Position numbers and translations under genes: made by a program. From positions 1 to 6,339 of the forward strand of contig JAGZAC010000102.1 of NCBI GenBank assembly GCA_018370615.1: 6,339 nt of DNA, in the 5' to 3' direction. Shown in pieces: positions 1 to 5,812 of this stretch (its first letter is position 1; every line of letters begins with the position of its first letter). The stretch comes from Clostridiales bacterium (GTDB lineage: Bacteria; Bacillota; Clostridia; Oscillospirales; CAG-272). The notes beneath the pieces are model-generated. The model did not search any database, had not been told where the DNA came from, and saw only the letters and a list, made by a program, of their open reading frames with translations.

Positions 1-234
1 GCATAATGCCACTACAAAGGCTCTAGGCGGAATCTGTCCCAAAATCAGGTCTGCCTCTTTTTCCATTGCAGCTGTGATGTCTCCTTTTGTAGGAGCGCGG
101 TCCGTGCGCACTTCCTTCAATTCGATTTCTTGGACGCTGCAAGCGTGGGACAGCCGTTTTTTATACTCCTCACATGCGGCGCGCCAATGGGGTTCCGTCA
201 GCTGTCCCAGTGTGATCAGCTTTAATTTGATCAT
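1..234 (-). CDS. rlmH: RlmH, 23S rRNA (pseudouridine-1915-N3)-methyltransferase, N-terminal part (gene runs off the left edge)
   Basis: The 78 visible codons begin MIKLKLITLGQLTEPHW and contain EEYKKRLSHACSVQEIELKEV. This is the characteristic N-terminus of the RlmH (YbeA/YydA) family. RlmH proteins are about 155-160 residues, so roughly half is present. The SPOUT fold's knotted SAM-binding C-terminal half would lie beyond base 1. The family methylates N3 of pseudouridine 1915 in helix 69 of 23S rRNA on assembled 70S ribosomes. The ATG overlaps the TGA of walJ as ATGA (231-234), and a Shine-Dalgarno-like AGAGGTG lies about 8 nt upstream inside walJ. The gene is therefore probably translationally coupled as the distal member of the operon. 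In many Firmicutes rlmH lies near walJ (yycJ), which supports the assignment. The catalytic half cannot be assessed here. Confidence 0.9.
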   Translation of the reverse strand, partial: MIKLKLITLGQLTEPHWRAACEEYKKRLSHACSVQEIELKEVRTDRAPTKGDITAAMEKEADLILGQIPPRAFVVALC

Positions 235-1067
235 ACTGCAGACACCTCTCGGCAGTCCCATTGCGGCTGCCGATCCTGCTCTATAGATGCTATCTCCACG
301 CTTCCCGGCAAGTCCCGCTTTGCTACGGAAAGCGCAAATCCCGTGTGCCCGTTTGCATCCAGGGCACTGCGTACAGTGGTGTACGCCTTTTCGGGGGTAT
401 TGTTTTCCCGGCTGAGGTGCGCCAGAATAATCTGCTCTGTATCACATGCCGCCAGTCCACAGCACAAATCCGCGCAATCGGTATTGGAAAGATGTCCACC
501 CCGGGATAGAATCCGCTGCTTCAGCGGGAAGGGATAGGAGCCTGTGCGGAGCATATCCAAATCGTGATTTGCCTCCAGCACCACTGTCCGGCAGCGGCGC
601 AGATGGTGATATGCATCCATGGTGGCGTACCCCATGTCAGTGGCCACCCCGGCGCTGTCCCCATCCGCGGAAACAAACACATAACCCACGTGGCCTGCAC
701 TGTCATGAGGCAGGGGAAAGGAGCGAACTGTCAGATCCCCTACCTGCACTTCATACAGCAGGCCGGCATGGATGACTGCATTTTCTGCGGCGCTGCGCCC
801 CCGGCATAGCTCCGGTGCCGAGAGAGAAGTCACATGGATGGGTATAGGCTGTTTGCGCATCATCACGTCCAGCGCGCTGATGTGATCCCGGTGTTCGTGG
901 GTCACAAATACGGCAGACAAGTCAGAAAGAGAAAGCCCCAGCAAATCCAGCGAGGACAGCACTGCCTTGCAGTTTTTGCCTGCGTCTACCAGCACCGCTG
1001 TCCGCTCTGTCCGGATGAGGGTGCAGTTTCCGCTGGACCCGGAAAATAAAGTTTCTACTGTGATCAT
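231..1067 (-). CDS. walJ: WalJ/YycJ-type MBL-fold metallohydrolase
   Basis: This is a complete 278-residue protein of the metallo-beta-lactamase fold, YycJ/WalJ (VicX) subgroup. It opens with the subgroup hallmark FSGSSGNC (residues 8-15). The metal-binding motif THEHRDH is at 56-62 (H57, H59, D61, H62). Further candidate metal ligands are H121 in LPHDSAGH, D144 in ATDMG and H217 in LAHLSRENN. The EANHD motif (165-169) and GGHLSN (190-195) are also typical. No signal peptide or membrane segment is visible, so it should be cytoplasmic. Bacillus and Streptococcus homologues are encoded with the WalKR/VicRK two-component system and are linked to cell-wall or DNA-repair phenotypes; a 5'-3' exonuclease activity has been proposed. 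No walKR genes lie in this window. The start overlaps the rimO stop (ATGA, 1064-1067), with an AGGAG site about 10 nt upstream. The protein ends at 231, overlapping the rlmH start. Confidence 0.9.
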   Translation of the reverse strand: MITVETLFSGSSGNCTLIRTERTAVLVDAGKNCKAVLSSLDLLGLSLSDLSAVFVTHEHRDHISALDVMMRKQPIPIHVTSLSAPELCRGRSAAENAVIHAGLLYEVQVGDLTVRSFPLPHDSAGHVGYVFVSADGDSAGVATDMGYATMDAYHHLRRCRTVVLEANHDLDMLRTGSYPFPLKQRILSRGGHLSNTDCADLCCGLAACDTEQIILAHLSRENNTPEKAYTTVRSALDANGHTGFALSVAKRDLPGSVEIASIEQDRQPQWDCREVSAV

Positions 1068-2410
1068 ACCTGGGCCGCTCCTACCAAATCATAATCCATT
1101 GCCTCTGTAATGCGGACGGGGACAAATTCCCCTTCCTGTATATGTCGGGGAGCAGAAAACCAAACTTTTCCATCAATTTCCGGAGCCTCCCGGAAGCTTC
1201 TCCCAAAATAGGACTGTGAAACAGGGTCAAATCCCTCGCAGAGCACCTGCACCGTCTCTCCGACGAGAGACTGCTGAAAGGCTTCACTTACCACCAGCTG
1301 ATGGCGCATAAGAATGTCGTACCGCTCCTGCTTCACATCCTCATCAATCTGTCCCTCCATGGAATAGGCAGGGGTATCCTCCTCTCTGGAATATGGAAAG
1401 GCACCAAACCGAGCAAAGGGGCCTTCACTGATGAAACGGCACAGCTGTTCAAAATCGTCTTCATCTTCCCCGGGAAATCCTACTATGGCTGTGGAACGGA
1501 TGACGATTTCCGGAACCTCCTCCTTCAGCCGACGGATTGCGTCCCGCACGCAGGCACTGTCTCCGTGGCGGTTCATAGCAGTAAGCATTTTGTCGCTGAT
1601 GTGCTGTACCGGCAAATCAATATATTTTACAATGCGGTCGTTGTCCCGCAGCTCCCGAATCAGTTCCTCTGTTATTTTGTCCGGATAGCAGTACAAAATT
1701 CGGATCCAGGGAATTTGTGTGTTTTCCGTTATGGCCCGAAGCAGCCTGGGCAGGGCATATTCTCCGTAGAGATCCAGGCCGTACACGGTAGTATCCTGTG
1801 CAATGACCACCAACTCTTTAATTCCCAGCTCGTCTAAATTTTTTGCTTCCTTTACGATATCCTCCATGGGACGGCTGCGCAGTTCTCCACGAATAGAAGG
1901 AATTGCACAGTAAGCGCATCGGTTGTTGCAGCCTTCCGATATTTTTATGTAAGCGTACGCCTCGCCGGTAGTGACAATCCGGTCCCCTCCCAGGGGACAT
2001 GCATCCTTTTCCGGCAGGCAGCAGTATTTTTCTTTTTGGGGGTTCATTGCCCGTGCCACTGCGTCTTCAATTTTGTCAATGCTTCCTACACCGATGACGG
2101 CGTCAATCTCCGGCATTTCCTCCAGCAGCTGCTCCCGGTACCGCTCCGGCAGACACCCGGCTACTACAATTCCCCTTAGAGAGCCATGCTCCTTCAGCCA
2201 GGCAATGTCTAAAATATTGTCGATGGCCTCTTTTTTTGCACTTTCAATAAATGCGCAGGTGTTGATAATGACCACATCCGCTTCCGTTTCCTCCGGTGTG
2301 ATTTCATATCCTGCCTTCATAAGACGATGGAGCATTACCTCAGTATCACAAAGATTTTTTGCGCATCCAAGGGAAACAAACCCCACTTTTCCTTTACTTT
2401 CCTGTGCCAA
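1064..2410 (-). CDS. rimO: RimO, ribosomal protein S12 methylthiotransferase
   Basis: This 448-residue radical-SAM methylthiotransferase uses two iron-sulfur clusters to add a methylthio group to the conserved aspartate of ribosomal protein S12. The N-terminal MTTase domain carries the three auxiliary-cluster cysteines: C16 (SLGCAKN), C52 (NTCAF) and C86 (AGCLPER). The radical-SAM CxxxCxxC motif is C161, C165, C168 within EGCNNRCAYCAIP. YIDLPVQH (263-270) and the GFPGE motif (311-315) follow. A TRAM domain occupies about 379-446. SLGCAKN and the S12-type PSIRG context favour RimO over the tRNA enzymes MiaB and MtaB. The called start is TTG at 2410, with an in-frame TAA two codons upstream. 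Its AAAGGA site (2428-2423) is 12 nt away, which is long. A GTG at 2386 (codon 9) also sits close behind an AAAGGA, so the true N-terminus may be 8 residues shorter. The gene's 3' end overlaps walJ. Confidence 0.96.
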   Translation of the reverse strand: MAQESKGKVGFVSLGCAKNLCDTEVMLHRLMKAGYEITPEETEADVVIINTCAFIESAKKEAIDNILDIAWLKEHGSLRGIVVAGCLPERYREQLLEEMPEIDAVIGVGSIDKIEDAVARAMNPQKEKYCCLPEKDACPLGGDRIVTTGEAYAYIKISEGCNNRCAYCAIPSIRGELRSRPMEDIVKEAKNLDELGIKELVVIAQDTTVYGLDLYGEYALPRLLRAITENTQIPWIRILYCYPDKITEELIRELRDNDRIVKYIDLPVQHISDKMLTAMNRHGDSACVRDAIRRLKEEVPEIVIRSTAIVGFPGEDEDDFEQLCRFISEGPFARFGAFPYSREEDTPAYSMEGQIDEDVKQERYDILMRHQLVVSEAFQQSLVGETVQVLCEGFDPVSQSYFGRSFREAPEIDGKVWFSAPRHIQEGEFVPVRITEAMDYDLVGAAQV

Positions 2411-2463
2411 CTCTTATTTCGTTCCTTTCAGTATATATCGCCGTTTTTACAGAAGCGAATAAG

Positions 2464-2498
2464 GCTTCCCCTTGAAAACATAGCCTTCAAGGGGAAGC
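2464..2498 (-). terminator. 13-bp stem-loop between recX and rimO, possible weak terminator or processing hairpin
   Basis: A perfect 13-bp inverted repeat pairs 2464-2476 (GCTTCCCCTTGAA) with 2486-2498 (TTCAAGGGGAAGC) around a 9-nt loop. It begins 12 nt after the recX stop. Read on the minus strand, the hairpin is followed by CTTATTCGCTTCTG, which is only moderately U-rich, so this is not a classic intrinsic terminator. It could attenuate transcription into rimO, protect the upstream recA-recF-recX message from 3' exonucleases, or mark an RNA processing point. I see no convincing promoter between it and rimO, so read-through is likely. Confidence 0.5.
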
Positions 2499-2510
2499 TG
2501 CCGTTCCTTA

Positions 2511-3140
2511 TCAGGATCCGGTCTCTTCCAGCGCACGCTGGATTTCCGCATAGGTGTACCCCAGGCGTGCCAGAGATGCGATCCGCTTCTGTCTTTCCCT
2601 CTCGTCCTCGCAGGGGTTCGGATATTTCTTTTCGATCAGCTGCAGAAGAGAAGCCAGGTATTCTGCATCACTCAAAGAATTTAGGGCACACATCACTGCA
2701 TCATGACAGTAACCTCTGCCCATCAGCTCCGCGGCAATCCGTTTCTTGCCCCAGTGTTTATTTTTACAGTAAAATCGGGCAATACGCAGGGCCTGCTCCG
2801 TCTCCCGAATGTATCCCTTTTCGATCATATAGTCCGCAGTGCGCTCACATACAGGCCGCGCAAATCCATACCGCATCAGCCGGTAAATCAGCCTGGTACG
2901 GCTGTAATCTGTACCCGCAAGAAGCCCCTCTGCCCGTGCAATCGCCTGACAATACTGGGCCATAGCAGAGAGCTGCTCCATGCTTTCCTCATCCAGAACA
3001 TCTCCTGCCTGAAGTCCCTCCTCCATCCACAGGGAGGGCTTAAACAACAGTGTTTTGTCCGCCTCGTTCGCATTGTCGCAAGACAGCACTACAGAAATCC
3101 CTGCCCGGGTTTCATATACGTCCGTAATTTGATACTGCAT
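2511..3140 (-). CDS. recX: RecX, regulatory protein of RecA
   Basis: This 209-residue protein has the RecX family layout: a poorly conserved N-terminal region (1-75) followed by tandem three-helix repeats. The most recognisable stretches are SRTRLIYRLMRYGF (about 80-93), DYMIEKGYI (103-111), RFYCKNKHWGKKRIAAELMGRGY (122-144) and QKRIASLARLGYTYAEIQRALEE (184-206). RecX binds in the groove of RecA filaments and inhibits or remodels strand exchange and ATPase activity, so it tunes recombination and the SOS response. The ATG at 3140 is preceded by a strong GGGGAGGG Shine-Dalgarno sequence with short spacing. Genes for RecX commonly lie directly downstream of recA; here recF is inserted between them, 42 nt upstream. 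The length fits the family, which is usually about 150-270 residues. No key residues are known to be missing, because the family has no catalytic site. Confidence 0.9.
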   Translation of the reverse strand: MQYQITDVYETRAGISVVLSCDNANEADKTLLFKPSLWMEEGLQAGDVLDEESMEQLSAMAQYCQAIARAEGLLAGTDYSRTRLIYRLMRYGFARPVCERTADYMIEKGYIRETEQALRIARFYCKNKHWGKKRIAAELMGRGYCHDAVMCALNSLSDAEYLASLLQLIEKKYPNPCEDERERQKRIASLARLGYTYAEIQRALEETGS

Positions 3141-3182
3141 GATCCCTCCCCATTCTTTTCCGGCGTATCACACGCCTATGCG

Positions 3183-4304
3183 TCAATCTGCCTGCGGCAG
3201 AATTCTTCCCTCTTGGACATGAAGCATCTGCACCGTATCTGCACCAAAATACGCGGGTTCACAGGAGGTCACGATAATCTGACGCCCCGTCAGCGCCTGC
3301 AGAATAAAGGTTCTACGCTGTCCGTCTAATTCACTGAGCACATCATCCAGCAAAAACACAGGATATTCCCCGCCTACACATTTTGCCATTTCTCCCTCCG
3401 CGAGCTTCATAGCCAGAGCCAGACTGCGCTGCTGCCCCTGAGAAGCGTAGGCTTTGGCTTCCCGCTCGTTGAGCCGAATGGCAATATCGTCTTTATGGAT
3501 ACCGTACAAGGTAGCGCCGTACCGTATTTCCCGTTCAATAGAACCGGTCAGCGCGGCAAACAGCCGCTCCTCACCGGCGCAGCGGATTTCCGCCTCGTCA
3601 GCGTCACCTTCCGGAAGCGCTCCCGACTGATAGGTCAGCCGCGGCGCTTCTTTCCCGCCGGTCATTTCAGCAAAAACCTCAGCCACATGGCTTCCAATCT
3701 CCCGCATGTAAACGCAGCGTCGCGCCGCAATATCTGCGCCCAAGTGTGCCAGCTGCCGGGCATATACTTCCCAGACAGCTGCATCTGCGCTTCCGCCGGC
3801 CTTGATCAATGCGTTGCGCTGAGAGAGAATCCGGTTATAACGGGAGAGGCTGTCCAAATATGCAGGATACAGCTGGGACAAGGCGATGTCCAAAAAATTG
3901 CGCCGCAGCGCCGGACCGCCTCCTACCAGGGACAGATGCATAGGACAGAAAAGTACAGCGCGAAAGTTGCCGATCATTTCCCGTATACCGGACAAGCGTG
4001 CGCCACCCCGGCGAAGAACCTTCTTCCCAACCTGAGGCAAATCCGCCTCCAATGTCACCGGATAAGTAGCGCCTTCCTTTTGAAAGGTCAGGGACAACTG
4101 CGCAGTTTTTTCCCCGAACCGGATCAGCTCCCGCTCTCGGGCGCCGCGAAAGGAACGGCCCCTGGCAAAGAAATAAATCCCTTCCAGGATATTGGACTTT
4201 CCCTGCGCGTTATCTCCCCAAAGTACGTTGACACCCTCAGAAAAAGAGACAGTCTCCAGAGAAATGTTGCGGTAATTGCAGAAGGAAATACTGCTGCAAA
4301 TCAA
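3183..4304 (-). CDS. recF: RecF, DNA replication/repair SMC-like ATPase
   Basis: This complete 373-residue protein matches the usual RecF length. It is an ABC/SMC-like ATPase that acts with RecO and RecR to place RecA on gapped DNA. The N-terminus SSISFCNYRNISLETVSF resembles the family's opening 'L..RNYR' strand. Walker A is GDNAQGKS (30-37), with serine instead of the more common threonine after the lysine. The lid region contains RSFRGARERELIRFG (50-64). The ABC signature region is YASQGQQRSLALAMKLAE (286-303). Walker B with the D-loop is VFLLDDVLSELD (316-327). The start is TTG at 4304, supported by a GTGAGGA site with 7-nt spacing. It lies 27 nt after recA and 42 nt before recX. RecF genes normally sit in the dnaA-dnaN-recF-gyrB cluster, so this location is unusual. 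It could be the sole copy moved here or a second copy; the window cannot tell. Confidence 0.93.
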   Translation of the reverse strand: MICSSISFCNYRNISLETVSFSEGVNVLWGDNAQGKSNILEGIYFFARGRSFRGARERELIRFGEKTAQLSLTFQKEGATYPVTLEADLPQVGKKVLRRGGARLSGIREMIGNFRAVLFCPMHLSLVGGGPALRRNFLDIALSQLYPAYLDSLSRYNRILSQRNALIKAGGSADAAVWEVYARQLAHLGADIAARRCVYMREIGSHVAEVFAEMTGGKEAPRLTYQSGALPEGDADEAEIRCAGEERLFAALTGSIEREIRYGATLYGIHKDDIAIRLNEREAKAYASQGQQRSLALAMKLAEGEMAKCVGGEYPVFLLDDVLSELDGQRRTFILQALTGRQIIVTSCEPAYFGADTVQMLHVQEGRILPQAD

Positions 4305-4310
4305 AATTTT

Positions 4311-4317
4311 TCCTCAC
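4311..4317 (-). promoter_or_regulatory. Ribosome binding site for recF, supporting a TTG start
   Basis: The minus-strand sequence GTGAGGA occupies 4317-4311 and leaves 7 nt before the TTG at 4304. No ATG or GTG nearby gives a RecF N-terminus of the right length, so this site decides the start. Confidence 0.65.
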
Positions 4318-4331
4318 TATATACGTATTCT

Positions 4332-5441
4332 TTATTCGTCCAGGGTCATATCCAAAAGGCGGATGTCCAGTTCTTCCTCATCCTCTAAATCGTCCGTGGG
4401 TAATTCCTTTTCCTGCTCCATACCCAGAGCTTTGATCTTTTCTTCAATTTCGGCCAGCAGCTGAGGATTGGACTCCAAAAATTTGCGGGCGTTGTCTCTT
4501 CCCTGGCCCACTCGCTCGCCGTTGTAGTAGTACCAAGACCCGCTTTTATCCATGACACCCGTTTCCACGCCCCGGTCCACAATCTCTCCTGTTTTGGAAA
4601 TGCCGTGGCCATAAAGAATATCAAATTCCACTACCTTAAAAGGCGGTGCTACTTTATTTTTGACCACCTTGCATTTTACCCGGTTGCCGAGGGGTGCTGA
4701 GCCGTTTGTTAGCACGTCCCTCTTGCGAATTTCCAGCCCTACGGAGGCAGAGAATTTCAGCGCACGTCCTCCAGTGGTGGTTTCCGGGTTGCCGTAGACT
4801 ACACCCACCTTTTCACGCAGCTGGTTGATAAATATCACAATGCAATTGGTCTTGGAAACAGTTCCCGACAGCTTCCGCAGCGCCTGAGACATCAGCCGTG
4901 CCTGAAGCCCCACGTGAGACGCCCCCATGTCTCCTTCAATTTCCTGCTGGGGCACCAGCGCAGCCACAGAGTCGATGACCACAATATCCACCGCGCCGGA
5001 GCGCACCAGCGCCTCGCACACCTCCAGCGCCTGCTCGCCGGAATCCGGCTGAGATACCAAAAGGTTGTCGATGTTGACGCCGAGGGCCTTTGCATACATG
5101 GGATCCAGCGCATGCTCCGCGTCGATAAATGCGGCCTCTCCGCCCAACTTCTGGACCTCTGCCACTGCGTGGAGCGCCACGGTGGTTTTACCGGAGGATT
5201 CCGGCCCAAAGATTTCAATGATTCTGCCTCTGGGGAATCCGCCTACACCCAGAGCAATATCCAACCCGAGAGAACCGCTGGAAACAGCGGAGACGTTCAT
5301 TTTCGGGTTTTCACCCATTTTGATAATCGTACCCTGCCCAAAAGTTTTCTCAATCTGAGAAATTGCAGTTTCCAACGCTTTTTTCTTGTTTTCCGATGTG
5401 GATTCCGCCGCAGGCGCGGCTGCTTTTTTCTTCTGCGCCAT
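4332..5441 (-). CDS. recA: RecA recombinase
   Basis: This 369-residue recombinase forms ATP-dependent filaments on single-stranded DNA, catalyses strand exchange and triggers LexA self-cleavage. It acts in the cytoplasm. Walker A is GPESSGKTT (79-87). The catalytic glutamate is E109 in IDAEHALDP. Walker B is VDIVVIDSVAAL (151-162). The L1 loop is near EIEGDMG (167-173), and the L2 region is VVYGNPETTTGGRALKF (214-230). The C-terminal tail from about 350 is strongly acidic (DDLEDEEELD), as expected for autoregulation of RecA. An oddity is that the segment after ALKF reads SASVGLEIRK, where E. coli has YASVRLDIRR. The ATG at 5441 is chosen because MAQKKKAA matches usual RecA N-termini. Its nearest Shine-Dalgarno, GAAAGG at 5460-5455, is 13 nt away. 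An in-frame TTG at 5462, behind AAGGGA, would add 7 residues. recF and recX follow in the same direction. Confidence 0.98.
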   Translation of the reverse strand: MAQKKKAAAPAAESTSENKKKALETAISQIEKTFGQGTIIKMGENPKMNVSAVSSGSLGLDIALGVGGFPRGRIIEIFGPESSGKTTVALHAVAEVQKLGGEAAFIDAEHALDPMYAKALGVNIDNLLVSQPDSGEQALEVCEALVRSGAVDIVVIDSVAALVPQQEIEGDMGASHVGLQARLMSQALRKLSGTVSKTNCIVIFINQLREKVGVVYGNPETTTGGRALKFSASVGLEIRKRDVLTNGSAPLGNRVKCKVVKNKVAPPFKVVEFDILYGHGISKTGEIVDRGVETGVMDKSGSWYYYNGERVGQGRDNARKFLESNPQLLAEIEEKIKALGMEQEKELPTDDLEDEEELDIRLLDMTLDE

Positions 5442-5494
5442 ATATTTTACCGTACCTTTCAAAAGTATCCCTTAGCTATACCGGCCCGCTGTCT

Positions 5495-5504
5495 TACATA
5501 TGTA
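5495..5504. promoter_or_regulatory. Perfect 10-bp palindrome, degenerate LexA-box-like site in the recA leader
   Basis: TACATATGTA at 5495-5504 is a perfect palindrome. Its core ACATATGT equals the core of the Gram-positive LexA (DinR) box, usually written CGAAC-N4-GTTCG. The flanks here are CTTAC and GTACC, each matching 3 of 5 consensus positions. It lies about 41 nt downstream of the inferred recA transcription start, so LexA would act as a roadblock rather than by covering the promoter. Assignment as a LexA site is tentative, and no better LexA box is visible upstream of recA. Confidence 0.35.
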
Positions 5505-5514
5505 CCAAACCCAA

Positions 5515-5532
5515 ATGGCAACAGTATGGCAA
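5515..5532. repeat. Direct repeat ATGGCAA x2 with 11-bp period in the recA leader
   Basis: ATGGCAA occurs at 5515-5521 and again at 5526-5532, separated by CAGT. The period is 11 bp, about one helical turn. It lies just inside the transcribed leader of recA. Two half-sites on the same DNA face could bind a regulator, but a short chance repeat is also possible. Confidence 0.4.
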
Positions 5533-5551
5533 TTTATCATTCTTATCTTTT

Positions 5552-5580
5552 ATTATATAGCAAAAAAACTCTGTAGTCAA
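5552..5580 (-). promoter_or_regulatory. Sigma-A-type promoter of recA
   Basis: On the minus strand, TTGACT (5580-5575, five of six matches to the -35 consensus) is followed by exactly 17 nt and then a perfect TATAAT (5557-5552). The inferred start of transcription is near 5545, giving a recA leader of about 105 nt. This is the strongest promoter visible on the minus strand and probably drives the recA-recF-recX group, and perhaps rimO-walJ-rlmH by read-through. Confidence 0.85.
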
Positions 5581-5608
5581 GGAAAACAGGGGATTTTCTT
5601 GGACGCAC

Positions 5609-5641
5609 CAATCCCTCAGACGGCTCCGCCGTCATGTCCCC
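5609..5641 (-). repeat. Palindromic repeat unit A (minus orientation, partial)
   Basis: This unit begins CAATCCCTCAG and contains a 6-bp hairpin, GACGGC (5619-5624) with GCCGTC (5628-5633) around TCC. It then reads CATGTCCCC, where the outer CCCC/GGGG hairpin of the other units would be expected but is not recognisable. The opening matches the inverted end of units B and D, so it is read as a truncated or decayed copy in minus orientation. Confidence 0.55.
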
Positions 5642-5685
5642 GGAGATGCTGCGCATTTCCCAACAAGAGGGCCGATTTAGTTTTA

Positions 5686-5743
5686 GCCTCCCCTGTGCAA
5701 GGGGAGGTGGTGCGGCAAAGCCGCGCCGGAGGGGTTGTGAAGA
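5686..5743 (+). repeat. Palindromic repeat unit B (plus orientation)
   Basis: This unit has two hairpins. The outer one pairs CCTCCCC (5687-5693) with GGGGAGG (5701-5707). The inner one pairs GGTGCGGC (5709-5716) with GCCGCGCC (5720-5727) around AAA, with one G-U pair. It ends GGAGGGGTTGTGAAGA. Unit D at 5813-5874 is a near copy. The design resembles small non-coding palindromic elements that I associate with Oscillospiraceae genomes; I see no coding capacity. Confidence 0.8.
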
Positions 5744-5747
5744 GAAA

Positions 5748-5800
5748 CAATCCCCCAGTTTTTGCATACGCAGAAACAGCCCCCTTTGCACAAGGGGGCC
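5748..5800 (-). repeat. Palindromic repeat unit C (minus orientation)
   Basis: This unit starts CAATCCCCCAG, the inverse of the GGGGTTG end of units B and D. Its inner stem pairs GTTTTTGC (5758-5765) with GCAGAAAC (5770-5777). Its outer stem pairs GCCCCCTT (5779-5786) with AAGGGGGC (5792-5799) around TGCAC. The architecture equals units B and D in reverse, but the sequence of both stems differs. Confidence 0.7.
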
Positions 5801-5806
5801 TTTTTT
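5779..5806 (+). terminator. Terminator-like hairpin within repeat unit C
   Basis: An 8-bp GC-rich stem (5779-5786 with 5792-5799, 5-nt loop) is followed on the plus strand by a C and then six T residues (5801-5806), the form of an intrinsic terminator. No plus-strand gene precedes it, because it lies between divergent genes. It is most simply a by-product of the repeat, although it could stop plus-strand transcripts escaping from the recA side. Confidence 0.35.
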
Positions 5807-5812
5807 CCTTAG

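Noticed and set aside
1301..1837. 178-codon plus-strand open frame opposite rimO
   Set aside because: It is antisense to the radical-SAM and TRAM coding region of rimO, with no domain or ribosome binding evidence.
2430..2459. Possible rimO promoter with TATACT at 2435-2430
   Set aside because: No acceptable -35 lies at 16-18 nt spacing, and a start about 7 nt downstream would remove the AAAGGA ribosome binding site.
3495..4388. 297-codon plus-strand open frame opposite recF
   Set aside because: It is long but lies antisense to a RecF with all its motifs intact. Its composition is what the complement of recF codons gives.
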